DNA of 64,000 bases from contig NC_037595.1 in assembly GCF_003073045.1 (NCBI RefSeq), forward strand, positions 14,172,252 through 14,236,251, read 5' to 3'. The stretch's first letter is position 1. Every line of letters begins with the position of its first letter. This DNA is from Pomacea canaliculata (taxonomy: Eukaryota > Mollusca > Gastropoda > Architaenioglossa > Ampullariidae). Shown in pieces: positions 1 to 11,104 of the stretch. The notes under the pieces are model-generated. The model was not told where the DNA came from. It did not search any database and saw only the letters and a list, made by a program, of their open reading frames with translations. The position numbers were made by a program, and so were the translations under genes.

Positions 1-1064
1 GATAGTGAAGTCTGCACTTGAAGCTTCTCCCTCTCCTCCATACCCAAAATAACATCTCCATTTCCATAACCACAATAACATCTCCAATCGTGGTCACAGC
101 AACAAAGAAAAAAATTACTTTGCTGCTGTGAAGATTTATTTACTATTAAGAAACATTAAAAATTAAAGACTTTGCGAAACTTAAGCATTACCAATTATTT
201 ATCAATTGTGGGTTGCACAGAGTAGGGTACACAGAGGGTTTGGCGTTGGCCACCACAGAGTTTGGCATCGTGTTGTCCGTCGCAGACTTAATCTTCCTGA
301 TCATGGGTTTAGAAAAAAAAAATCAGTGCTGACTGTGTCAAGAGAAATAATTGGCTCGTTAAGTACTTTCATCCGACCTAATCGCCTTAAGTTACTGGGA
401 CCGGCTTAAGTTCTCTTCACTCGTGAACTAGACTGAGTGTCGTTATAGGTTTTATAGATAGCTGAGACTTAGCAAGTGCCTTTGTGAGTTGTAGGCATTG
501 TGGCCTCGGATTGAAGTAACGGGTTCTACATAGTGTGGGTCTCGGGTGCCAGCATGTCTTTACACTCCGAAATGGGCAGCTGGGTGAATAACAAAGAAAT
601 AGCAGGCTTTTCAATCGCGGAGTTGAAAGATGAACTATGAAAATAATACTTTCCAAAAATCTTGTCTAAATAATCAAACAAAATTTTAGCTCAAGTCTAG
701 GTAGGCTATTCGTGCAACGAGTCATTCAACTGGTGGGTCTTGGTCCCTGGTCCTGACTGATGTGTTGCTGATAAACAGCACTAAACGCTATCGAGGCTCT
801 TTAGGTCCATGGCTAAGCAGGGATTAGCGTGGACAAAGGCCAGTTACTTTGTGAAATTTGCAGACACAAATGTGATCGGTCTCAGATGGGTTCGTAGCGA
901 GCTTGGATTAAACACTGAGACCTCCCTTTCTTTGACTAAGTGCGTTAGACCGTGTCTACATAAAGCAAACATTTCTAATGTAACGCCATCTTCAAAGTTT
1001 AAAAAACTTCAGTCCCTAAACTTTAGTGCCGTAGAGGGAACTGGAAAAATGTAGAAAGTCCTGT
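1..1064. other. Non-coding sequence, no recognisable gene
   Basis: Nothing here resembles a conserved coding exon on either strand. The only structure seen is a repeated 13-mer AATAACATCTCCA near positions 47-60 and 76-88. Confidence 0.6.
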
Positions 1065-1312
1065 CAGCACGTCATGTTAGTGCGTCACCTCAGTACGTCA
1101 TTTTAGTGCCCATCAGTACATTATTTCAGTACGTCATGTCAGTACGTCAGCACGTCATGTCAGCACGTCATGTTAGTACGTCATGTGAGTGGTCATGGAC
1201 GTTATGCTATAACGTCTATGGAGTGTGTCACCTCTCTACGTCATTTTAGTGCACCTCAGTACGTCATTTCAACACGTCATGTTCAGTACGTCATCTCAGT
1301 ACGTCATGTGAC
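1065..1312. repeat. Imperfect minisatellite built on TACGTCAT
   Basis: About fifteen irregularly spaced copies of a 10-15 bp unit resembling CAGTACGTCATGT fill roughly 250 bp. A higher-order repeat is visible: a segment reading GTCACCTC..TACGTCATTTTAGTGC occurs twice. Each unit contains ACGTCA, the core of a CRE half-site. Confidence 0.85.
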
Positions 1313-2830
1313 TGCTGGTTAGATGCAGCATTGGTCTTTGTGTGCTGTTTCCGTTGTTTACCTCCCTTCGGTCATGCTTATGTTCTTGTTAAGCTGCAAA
1401 ATCTCACAGTTAGCTCGCGCTGTCACACGCGCTATGTTTTATACACTCAAGAGTTATCCCATTCATTTCACCTGTTGTTTCCATTCTTTATGTCCACTGT
1501 ACGTCTTCCGTTATGTATATACTAGATTTCTTTTTACTGGGCTTCAGAATTTAACGGCTTGTCCAATTCTTGCCAGCTCTGGGATTTTATTAGCCAGAGC
1601 TGCACCATTAACAATTGTTTGCTAGAAACATTTCTGTCCTTTGTGTGCTGTTCCTATTGTTTGCTTCCCTTTATTCAACTGTACACTTAGGTTAGTTACT
1701 TCTTTTGTTAGGTTATAAAGTGTAAATGTTTGCACATGTCAATTATCCACCTCCCCTTCATTAACGAACGCCAACCTACACTTGGTAAAGAAATGATCAG
1801 TCTGAGTCTGTCTCTCTTTAGGTTTATTCTTCACATCTATCATTATACGAGATGAAGTAGGACGTAACGGGCAAAATTTGATTGGTTTGCTGGCAAGAGG
1901 CCAGCCAGTGACGTGCACCCAGACACACGAAGCAGATGAGGAGGACACTGGTGTCTACCTGGCAACCCGCCGTAGCGCAGTGTTAACAGCATGACACCTT
2001 ACAAAGTCTTCGATTAATTTTTTTAAAGCTTCCTTTATATTTTTTATATTTTTTCTTTGTGGATTTTTCCCGTTCATTCCTTTGTTTTGTGACTCTTTTT
2101 TCAAATCGCTGACTTGAAAAGTGTACACCAAGGACTGCTGCATAAGCTAGAATTAAACTCTGGATTATGGTTTGGTTACGGTTTTGGTTAGGAGTATAGT
2201 TTCTTGACAGTCCATCTGACATATTACACAAACATATCTGTATGTAGCGCCACAAAGTCAAAACTATTTTATCATCAAAAAGAACTCGTATCACGCAAAA
2301 CTCTCAAAAAGTTGACGAAATTTTCACGAGAATACAGTCTCAAAATGATATTTATTCTGCGACCTTTATTTACCCATTTCATAATTAACGCATTAAATAC
2401 AAGCATGCTATGTTCATATGCAAGAGTCTACAAATAATGTGACACCTTCTATCACACATCTTTCACAAATTGCAGTGTAACTAACTCGTTACTCGGATAA
2501 TGCGAAACCCAAAGCTTACCACTCAAGCACTGAAAACATTTCATTCTATTAGACAAGAAACACACATGTAGTTTTGTAAATAACAACGGCTGAAAAACTG
2601 TCAGATGTATGAAATCGGAGGCTGAGTCCAACTTTTCACAAATACAATGGACAAACAAAGCATCTGTTTGTTTTCCATGATGTTATTGTGAGGCTGCGGC
2701 ACGTCATGTATCCATCCGCACGCATGGATGATTTGAGCGTCACACCTCCGCTCACCGTCACCAGCCCTGTCTGTCGCATTGCACACTGTCCAGGTGTTGA
2801 CTGTGGTTTGAACAAAAAACAAAAAAACAA

Positions 2831-2863
<33 letters not shown>

Positions 2864-4203
2864 CGCTAACGAAAGTTCTGTCGGAGGGAGGAAGAGTGAG
2901 TGTGTAGAGTGAGAGAAGGAGTTATACCTCCACTCCTCCTCCACTAAATTAGTTTTACTGAGGCAGTTGGAAGCAGTTTTAGAACCGATGATGACAGTAA
3001 AAATTTCGGAAACAACGACCTCATGGCTTATTTCACTGTTGTAAACGAACAGAAGTATGAACAGCATTCGTCGGATCTTTAATGTTGAACTATTCTGTGA
3101 AAATGGTAAAGTCTACCACCTGCTGGAGAAAAAAGACAGAAACTATAACACAATCAAGAAATATAGTTAATTTTGCGCATGCTCTGCAGTGGCCTTCTAC
3201 TAAAATATCATCTTGCTTATTAAACGATACGAGCTAGCCCAACCTGTAGGTGTTTTTCTTTTTTCCGTTTTAATATCAACAGCAAATTACTTTATAACAA
3301 GCATAAAGGTAATTCGATGACCACAAAGCTATATTCACCTTACTGCTGACATGGTGTTACAGACAAATCTGTCATTAGTAGCAGCTTATTGGCGCAACTA
3401 ATGTAGTCTACATAACGTGATCAATCCAGAAAACATCGACACGGGACTCGAAAGTCATTGTGCATCGTGTGTAGCCTGTAGTCTTCCCCGTAGCCCTCAC
3501 CTCCAATAAACATTGACTATGATATATACTACTGATATTTACGTGTACATGTAATCAGAGAATGAATGTACATGTTCAGTGATCGAACATCTTTGACCGA
3601 TGACCGAGTTGACAAAAGTCTCTGTCTTGTTATCTCACAACACTTCAGCTGTTCACACGCACACACAGATGTGAAAAGTGTTCAGATCAGTCCTCCAGAC
3701 CTCCTGCCACCAGTTTACTATGGACGTCAGCTTATTATGAACATGCTTATTGCACACACACACACACACAGAGAGTTTTCGTCTTCTCAGGCCAGGGTGA
3801 CAGATTTAAAAGCAGACAATGTCAGTGAGAAACAAGTTGTAACAAGCTACAGAACTAGCGACATGTTGCTGACAATACACAAGGCGACACGTTGTTAGCG
3901 CAGTCTATTCATTGGTGAGCGTCAACACACAGACAAACACACAACTATACAGCTGTGCTGGCATGTGCAGACCACATAGTACAGCTGTGTGCTTCCAGAA
4001 CATCTTCACCGCCTCAAAACCCTCCCTCTTTTCCAAGTCTCTACATCCTGGAGAGGTTTCCCCAAAGACAGAGCAATATACAGGTGGAGGGTGTGTAGAA
4101 GTGTTCTGACTGATGGTTACAGCATCAGTTTACAGTAATGAGCAGGCCTCACTCGTTGCCTCGTCACTCGTGACAAAAAATGTTGAAGAATTCTGTACTA
4201 TGT
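1313..4203. other. Non-coding region downstream of BSX
   Basis: No conserved coding exon recognised. Contains a loose duplication of a TTTGTGTGCTGTT segment (near 1336 and 1638), a possible tRNA-like SINE head near 1965-2015, an A-rich (AAAAAC)n stretch at about 2811-2865 and a short CA run near 3757-3769. The last few hundred bases before 4204 should include the BSX 3' UTR; no clear polyadenylation signal was found there on the minus strand. Confidence 0.55.
1965..2015 (+). repeat. Possible degenerate tRNA-derived SINE head
   Basis: CGTAGCGCAGTGTTAACAGC resembles a tRNA 5' end with an A-box (TAGCGCAGTGT, one mismatch to the consensus at the final position). About 35 bases later GTCTTCGATTA loosely resembles a B-box. 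The acceptor stem does not close and an AT-rich tail follows, so this is not a functional tRNA gene; a decayed SINE is the best guess. Confidence 0.25.
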
Positions 4204-5497
4204 TCAAGACCCCTTGGACACCTGGTCTGAATCAGGGTCTACTACATTGATCTCCTCGCCATCTGACCCCACCAGGTCATCGGGGTCAGGTTCCGACTCA
4301 TGGCGTAAATCCGGGGACGTCCGATTTGGGAGAACCCTCCGTCCTCCGTCATCCATGTCGTCTTCCGAGTCGGTGTCTTGAGCCTGACTGCCGTGAGCTG
4401 TTCTCAGCCCCGCACTTCCGCTCGAATCTTCTTGAGATTTGCGCTGAAGCTTCTTTTGTTTCATACGTCTGTTCTGAAACCAGGTTTTCACCTGAAATAA
4501 GAGAAAACACATTTACACACAATGCGAGCTAAAACAAGACGTGTAGCGTGTACGTACCCTTACTCATTTTGTAATAGTGAATTGCAAGGCATACTAATAA
4601 CAATGCCGGGGATAGTAGAACGTATCGAAGAGAGAAATGCTGATGACTGAGTGCGAGAGTGCAAACGTCTCACCTGTGTTTCAGACAGGTTGAGTTGTGA
4701 AGCCAGGTCCATCCTCTCTCGGGTGTGGACAGGTAGCGCTGGGCTTCGAATCGCTTCTCCAGGCCCGTCAGCTGCTGGTCGCTGAACACTGTGCGAGCCT
4801 TCCGCCTGCGACAGTGCTTTCCGGGGCTGTCGTGCTGGAACAGCGGGCTGAGGGGCAAGCCTGCAGCGTGACGTTATAATCACGTTACAATCACGTTATA
4901 ATCACGTTACGGTCGCCTCACGCACACCTAAAGATAGCTGACATGCAAAGATAGCGTGAAGGATTTTTTTTAAAAATCGAAAACAGCAATGAATGTAAAA
5001 ATGTCAGGCCAAACATATTTGACTAATTGTATATGTTTTCTTGGTCATATATATGGATTGTGAACACATCAGTTTATTTGAATTGTGGGTATTGTGCATG
5101 TTTAGTTTGAAAGAAGTGCACGTAACTTCCAGTCAAATCACTTCCACAGACAAAGAAGCAAGCTTACGCGACCTCACCAGGTAAGAGAGCACAGAGGACT
5201 CAGAAACGTACCCGATGCAGGTATGAAGAAAGCCGGGTGCTCAGAACCCTGTTTCGGGAAGAACGTGGAAGCAGCTGCGTGAGCTAAGAGCGGGTGGGGG
5301 TAGAAGGCGGGGCCCCCCAGACAGGCGTAGCCATACTCTGGGAATGTGGCGGGGCGGGGTAGAGTCGGGAGGGGTGGAGCAACACCGCTGTGCTCCCTCG
5401 TGACCGGAAGTGCCTTGGGCTTGGCGAAGAGGATGTCTTCGATGAAAAAACTGCTTGGCCGCGACTGGCCGCTCTCTGAGAAGCCACGTAGATTCAT
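4204..5497 (-). CDS. BSX: Brain-specific homeobox protein (BSX/bsh orthologue), three exons, frame-broken
   Basis: Homeodomain transcription factor of the Bsx/Bsh family, nuclear, expected in neural or neuroendocrine cells. Exons read 5497-5212 (phase 1 end, donor GTACGT), 4860-4674 (acceptor CTGCAG, donor GTGAGA) and 4491-4204 (acceptor TTTCAG, stop at 4204). The ATG at 5497 opens MNLRGF; residues ~17-23 (FFIEDIL) are an EH1-like Groucho motif typical of Bsx. The homeodomain follows [11 protein letters not shown], with F8, L16, F20, W48, Q50 and N51 all present, and the last intron falls at homeodomain position 44/45. The C-tail is acidic and Ser-rich. About 252 residues if the frame were continuous, close to vertebrate BSX. 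Odd: exon 2 has GAGAGAGG where the frame needs two bases fewer, between homeodomain residues 31 and 32, so the conceptual protein stops early. Identity is very sure; whether this allele is functional is not. Confidence 0.93.
4711..4722 (-). other. BSX: Two-base frame break inside the homeobox
   Basis: Read on the minus strand, the codons for ...STPER run into GAGAGAGGATGGAC. The upstream frame matches homeodomain residues 1-31 and the frame two bases later matches [13 protein letters not shown] (residues 32-44), which joins the third exon in phase. The extra dinucleotide lies in a (GA)3 run. Exon lengths confirm it: 286+187 is two more than a multiple of three, while exon 3 begins in phase 0. 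No alternative splice site within the exon repairs it. Confidence 0.9.
4869..4913. repeat. Short tandem repeat of ~12 bp in BSX intron 1
   Basis: Four near copies of a CACGTTATAAT-like unit lie directly beside the exon 2 acceptor of the homeobox gene. Alternate copies carry TTACAAT instead of TTATAAT. Confidence 0.75.
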
Positions 5498-6402
5498 TGT
5501 CAGATGTCCTGCAAAATACAACTCTGACGTCAGAAACCTGCCTGTAAAGCACACCTGGGACAAAATTCATCGAAAAAACATTTCAAATAGCAAAAAAATG
5601 TCGAAAATTCAATATTAACGCTAACATGAAGTGCAGGGTGAGTGATAGGAAGACAAGATACTACAGGATCGAGAAGCGATAGAATGAGAACTCTCTAACG
5701 ATCGACAACTCTCACAGTCATCGTGAACAACCTTCTGAAGAGTTTTCCTTCCTTCCTTCCTCTTTCACTCCCCTCCTTCCATTCTTCATTAATTAGTTTA
5801 AGTAGTGTATTAATTAGTTGAAGCAGTAAACAGAAATGAACAGTCTTTACAGAAAAGCAGTTTATGATCCTCGTTATAAATAAATTTCGTCTACTTCCTC
5901 TAACTATTATTTCAGCGAATTCTTTTTCCGTCACAGCAAACACGTTTCTTCGCATCTTCCTTTCTCGACTGAACGACACTGTTGTCTGGTGTTAAAAAAT
6001 CAACACGGAGACTTTTGCAATTCGTCTTTCTACCTCTGTGAGCTGAATTAGAGGAAGTGGTAGGGTGAAAAAGCAGGATCCGGAGCCGCAAATCGAGTTG
6101 CCGAAACGCAATCAATCACGCCGCCTTTCAGTGTGAGTCAGCCGGGAGGAGAGCGGAGGACCGCATTACGGCAATCAGCGGTGCGATCGGCCCTGCTGCA
6201 GCCCCCGCCCGGCCTGGGTGACCGCCGTCCCTGGGGTCGGCTTGTGCGGGCGGCATCGCCTGATTTGGCCGGCAAAACGAATCAAGCACGCTGCAAATGA
6301 GCTGTGTCGCTGTCGCAGTGCTGCAACACTTGCAGAGAGAGGACGTGGGGTGCAAACACCCCTACCCTCCGACTACCACCTTCAGCCAGTGAACAGTTTT
6401 CA
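5498..6402. other. BSX upstream flank
   Basis: Immediate 5' flank of the homeobox gene on the minus strand. No further exon recognised. A TTCC-rich stretch lies near 5747-5762 and a GC-rich patch at about 6130-6300; the promoter and 5' UTR should lie here but no decisive core element is visible. Confidence 0.5.
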
Positions 6403-6563
6403 CAGGGCTTCTGCTTACGCAAAAAATTGCGTACAGTACGCATTAAAAGTTCGGAGGACCCCTTCAATTTTCGTCAAAGGGGTCCCATTCAAATTTGGGC
6501 AAAGAACAGGGACCCCTTAAAAATCCTGGGACCCCAAAGAATTTAGCCTTAGCAGAAGCCCTG
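6403..6563. mobile_element. Small TIR element (hAT-like MITE)
   Basis: Begins CAGGGCTTCTGCTTA and ends with the near reverse complement TTAGCAGAAGCCCTG. It is flanked by GTTTTCA on both sides (6396-6402 and 6564-6570), extendable to GTTTTCAC if the boundary shifts by one base. A 5'-CAGGG terminus with a 7-8 bp duplication fits hAT elements. The ~160 bp interior has several GGGGTCCC-type words and a GCGTACAGTACGC palindrome. It has no coding capacity. A second copy lies near 44.1 kb in a CEP164 intron. Confidence 0.8.
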
Positions 6564-6860
6564 GTTTTCACTACCTTACACCTGACTCTGAGATCTTCAT
6601 GCTGCACATTCAACATGTCTTATTCTGTAAAAACCAACCAACATTTTTTTTTTAATCTATGAGAAGTTCTTAAAAGATATCAAAAATGTCTATTAGAAAG
6701 GAAGACGGCAAGAAAATGAGAAAGGAGAAAAAAAAAAAAATAACTAACTGCATTGCTCTCGCAGTCACCAAACATCGCACGAACGTATAAAAACGTATTA
6801 CATTATATATATATAGTGTGTGAAGTATAGTATAACCATGTCGTCAACGGTTTTCTGAGG

Positions 6861-7181
6861 CAGTGGTTCTCAAAGTGTGGTCCGCGGATGTCAGTCATCA
6901 TATGTCAGCAAAGTGATATTTATCAGCTAAATATCTCATCAAAAACAATTACATTCATCCCATTAAAAACTTAATAATAACTTTGCGAAGTATGTAATTT
7001 TATGTAAACTGTTACTATACTACTGTCACAAAAGTACATCTAGTTTTGAATTGTAATGAAACAAATGCGGCAATTTAAATTTGAAATTCATGGTACACAG
7101 TGAGATTAGGCATTGGTGGTCCGCCATATTTTTTTATTTTAGTAAAGTGGTCCGCGGTCCGAAATATTTTGAGAACCACTG
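6861..7181. mobile_element. hAT-type MITE with CAGTGGTTCTCAA termini
   Basis: The left end CAGTGGTTCTCAAA is matched by TTTGAGAACCACTG at the right end, and both ends carry a subterminal GTGGTCCGCGG. The 8-bp flanks are TTCTGAGG (6853-6860) and TTTTAAGG (7182-7189), six of eight identical with two transition differences, as expected for an aged hAT target-site duplication. The 321-bp AT-rich interior has no coding potential. Confidence 0.85.
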
Positions 7182-7499
7182 TTTTAAGGTATGCAAACCC
7201 AAGTCGTCAGAGGAGAGAAAGAAAGAGAGACAGGAGAAGAATAAACTAGCTCCTTTTTTTTTTTTTTTTTTTTGAAGACACTTGTACACATCACTTATTA
7301 AACAGTTCAAGGGGGTAGATCGCTTTCTGCATCACTGGCACAGCAAGCCAAACGGCAAAAGGCAGGAGGAGAGAGGCGGCGGACAAAGAGATAAGGGAGG
7401 TCTTTGCTGCAAGCATGGCGTCCTTGATTGGCCAGCAAGTGTCGCGCGTGCAAAGAATGTGAGGGGCGTTAGTTAGGCAAGCAATAACAAGAAGGGGGA
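7182..7499. other. Gene-free, contains poly-T tract
   Basis: Holds a GA-rich segment and a run of about 19 T at ~7255-7273, possibly the tail of an old retroposed sequence. No exon or regulatory feature could be supported. Confidence 0.5.
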
Positions 7500-7700
7500 T
7501 AATTCAATAACGTGTCAATGAGAGGGCACTCCCAGGAATCGAAGTGGAATCAGGTTATCGTTATTGGCAGCGAATGCCAAATCCCAGCGTCGCCGCCTGG
7601 CTCTGCCGCATCGCCGCTGTTGTCCTGATGCCGGCAGAATGTGAAACCAGCTGCGTTAACGCAGTGCGGCGCGCGCATCATTAGGGGCGAAACAAGAAGA
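7500..7700. promoter_or_regulatory. GC-rich island, candidate BSX enhancer
   Basis: A sharply bounded, GC-rich, complex sequence in AT-rich surroundings, with no sustained open frame that resembles a protein. Position in the BSX desert suggests a regulatory element; this rests on composition and context only. Confidence 0.3.
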
Positions 7701-8699
7701 TCAGTCGCGGGTCAAATTTTATTCAAGGAATCAGAGTCAAATAATTCCTGCCCTCTACAGTTTTCTTGTTCTAAATTACCCGGGTAATTGAAAATTTACT
7801 CCTTCGTCAGGATCTGCGTTCGCCTGAACGTGTAGTGTTTTGATGATCTCTATTTTTTTTCTCTACTTGAAATGGTTCCGAAAATCATAAATATCGTCTC
7901 AAACGTGATTTTTCGTCTTTCACTCTCCTAAGGATTCTTTCTGTGGTTCTGGGGCAAGCTAGCGAAATTATGGTACGCAGGCAAAAAAATGTTAAGTATA
8001 TGTACTTTCATAGTCTATACATGTCTGTGTGTGAGAGAGAGAGAGAGCGTGGGTGTTCATATGTAAAGTCCCATATCCCAGTTTCTAACTGTAAACCCCA
8101 GCAATGTATATAAGTCAGAAAAAGCAACTTTTTTGGCTGTTACAAGCTTTCAGTTCCCTGCAGGGACCTCGCCAAACATTTATGACTGCAGAGTGCTCCT
8201 TAAACCGATTATAACACCTTCATCTTTGCAGTATTTTTTTTAACAGATTGTAACATGTTCATTTATCATTGCAGTATGTTTATTAAACTGGGGTTTTTGT
8301 CCTATCTTATTTTAGGAATGCATGAATTGAATGATTTATGGTCGGAAAGTTGTCTGGCTTTCTAAAAAATGTTCCCTGTGCTTGAGGGTAAAAAAAAGAC
8401 TAAATTTTAAAATCTGATTGCGCCTCAGAGAAGTTTTTTTTTTTTAATACTTCCAAGTGTGAATACGATGTGCTACTAGCAAACCATACCCAGGTTTTCA
8501 GCTGCTTTTGTGCAATTATTTAAGGCTCCAAAAGAAACGTCCAAAAAATACCATAAACCACGGGAAACTGTGAATAATCCACTGAGATGGACCACTAAAA
8601 AAAAATAAAAATAAAATAATAATAAACAAAAAAACGAAGTCCATGATCCTAAACCCTTGTTTCCAATTAATTCGACACCTCCATCTTCCCTCAACTTCG

Positions 8700-8990
8700 A
8701 TTATTATTATCTTTTTGCCAGCAGTTACAAGCAATTCGCAGTGTCAGGCCCAAATTCCATTTTCTCGCAGGCCAGAGAGGTGCATCACGTGACCAGGGTG
8801 GAGGAAGGACAGCGCAGCTCGGAGTGATGTCAAAGATCCATTTCTTGTGCGCCTTGCCCGATAATTGCCGCAATCACGAACACTTCTGTAGTTTCTCGCG
8901 CAGTTCTGGGGCCAAATGATAGCATTTACTCCTCGCCTTTCTGTCAGGCCGCTGGCAACGCGATTTTAATCCTTTTATGAAGTCAAAGAG
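8700..8990. promoter_or_regulatory. Complex non-coding island, candidate enhancer
   Basis: Higher-complexity sequence containing CATCACGTGACC (an E-box/CACGTG core), GATAATTG and TTTTAATCC-like homeodomain words. Not coding in any frame I can recognise. Candidate cis-regulatory block; conservation would have to be shown. Confidence 0.3.
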
Positions 8991-9384
8991 CAAGCGCCAG
9001 AGCGTATGTGCAAACCGCATTTTGCCGGTTTTTCCCCTCTTTGATTAAGCCACTAATATTCACATTAACAGGAGGCAGCAGATAATGACAGAACACGGTA
9101 AATGGACAGGAAGAGACACCCTGCGGGATTGCTGCTTCACGAGATGCCGAGTGACAAGCCGAGGAGCGCCTCCACGCACCCGCACGCACCTACACACACT
9201 CACACAAGCACACAAACACACAAACACACACTTATATCTCTCTACTTGTCCATCATCCCGTCCCTTCTGCATTAAAAAAATATATAATAGCTTGTGTCAA
9301 TGAGAAGCTGTCAGACAGAAATCGTCCACAAGAAAATATACTGACACTAACTGATAAAATTATAAGCTTCAGGTTTTAAATACT

Positions 9385-9496
9385 GTCATCATGTATGTGT
9401 GTGTATGTGTGTGTGAGAGAGAGGAAAGTGAGAATGTCATCATGTATGTGTGTGAGAGTGAAAAAGAGAGCGAGCTAGAGAGAGGAAAGTGAGAAT
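9385..9496. repeat. Two-copy ~51-61 bp tandem duplication
   Basis: GTCATCATGTATGTGTGTG ... GAGGAAAGTGAGAAT occurs at 9385-9435 and again at 9436-9496. The second copy is lengthened by an extra GA-rich insertion. Confidence 0.8.
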
Positions 9497-10099
9497 TAGT
9501 CACAGTATTCGACTGTGAAAGATTTGGTCACGAAAAGAAAAATAAATAAATAAAATGACAGATGTAGCTATACAATAAAGTAAGACTTAATTGTATGCAG
9601 TGCCTTCTCTTAATGAATTTCATTTAGTAATATTTTTACATACACACACGCAGACTGTAACAACTACTGTAACATCAAAGTTAGAGGCAGTTACTGATAA
9701 AAAAAAAAAAAATACAGCTAGGAAATAACACAGAGCCAAAGAAACCAATGTGTCATCTGAAACACTGAGACTGATGGTCCACAACAACCATCATCAGCAA
9801 ATGTCGTTACACCACAAACATCAGTAATTAATGTTGTTACACTGCAGACAGGGTAATACTGGCGACACTGAAGCATGAATGAAAAAGGTAGAATGAGTGC
9901 AGAACATCCCCCCCCAGTCACACTGTGGTGTAAACGGTAAACAAATTCCATCATCATTTATGACCGCATCACTGACACGTCCTTTAAAAGACTCTCCGTA
10001 TACTTCTATTCGCCTTTCCCTGATAATGAAAAAAAAATGGGGGAAAGGAAAAAAAAATGGACACTACTACAAGCAATGGTGGCTTGGACGTGGGGGAAG

Positions 10100-10650
10100 A
10101 TAATGGCGCGATGGCAGGCTGCAGTGAAGTCCTTTAGGCAGCTACATTCTTGCAGGGAGCCAGGCCCTGATAGGCCCGTTGGCGGTCCAATAAGCTAATA
10201 GCTATTCGCGATGCCGTAATGGCGGGCTGGTGGCTCTCACACGAGCAGGAAAGCAAGAGGCAAATGGCCGGGGTCCGTCCTGGCGGCGCGCAAATAAGAT
10301 AATAAGCAGACTGAACGTTGTAATGGAGAGACATCGGCAAGGAGCCGGCAAGAGGTTGTCGAGCCGGGGCCGCACGAGAGCCGCGTTGGCAAGAGGCGCG
10401 GACAGGGCGCTTCCCGTTATTACGGCAATCAGGAGAAATGACGGGTCTAAATGGCGGCCAATTTGTCTGTTTTCATCCCCGCTGCTGGCTACTCTCTTGT
10501 TCCCGCTGGCCAAGGAGCACGCCACCACGCTGTCCTCCAGCACGCAAGTGGTGCACGCAAGACGCTTCCGGCTGCCGTAGGGGCCGCAGCAGGACCCGTA
10601 ACGCAGGTGACAGGTGCCTGCGACTGGGGCCACGGTGGTCTGCCCACCCA
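10100..10650. promoter_or_regulatory. GC-rich island ~550 bp, candidate enhancer
   Basis: Long GC-rich island in otherwise AT-rich DNA, including CCAATAAGCTAATAGC and GTTATTACGGCAATC words with homeodomain TAAT cores. Open frames exist on both strands because stop codons are rare in GC-rich DNA; none resembles a known protein. Most likely a conserved non-coding or CpG-rich element of the BSX regulatory landscape. Confidence 0.35.
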
Positions 10651-11033
10651 CGACAGGAGAGTTGCTCGGATGAATGATCATATCTCTAGCTGTAATGTTA
10701 GTTCTAGTGCTAATCTAACTTCTCAACTTCCAAAAGACAACCAAGCAACCAGCAAGTTAGTGAAACCTTTCTAGCGAGGTTAAGGGTCATTTGTTTAGTG
10801 AGGTCATTTTTAGAAATCTAGCTTTTAGGTAATAAGATTAATTTAGATACTCTTCTTACTTTAATAAAGCTTCTTTGTTAATTGCTGATAAGCCAGGCCT
10901 ACTTGAAAAGAGTTAGGAGATGGGGAAAAGTAAAAATGAAGCTTTATTTTCACCAACAACCTTTCCCACTTCGCTTTGTCACTCACTCATGTGTGTGTGT
11001 GCTCACGTGCGATAATACGACTCAGAGAAATTT

Positions 11034-11097
<64 letters not shown>

Positions 11098-11104
11098 CAA
11101 CAAA
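11034..11104. repeat. (TAA)n microsatellite grading into (CAA)n
   Basis: About 20 uninterrupted TAA units followed by a few ACA units. Confidence 0.95.

Noticed and set aside
2601..3067. 143-codon minus-strand frame with hydrophobic Phe/Leu stretch
   Set aside because: The hydrophobic run is the translated A-rich (AAAAAC)n tract.
6218..6520. Peptide [16 protein letters not shown] shared with a frame at 44.1-44.3 kb
   Set aside because: It is the translated end of the shared TIR element, not a protein family.
10202..10681. Open frames of 79-159 codons on both strands
   Set aside because: GC-rich island with few stop codons; Arg/Pro/Ala-biased translations without family resemblance.
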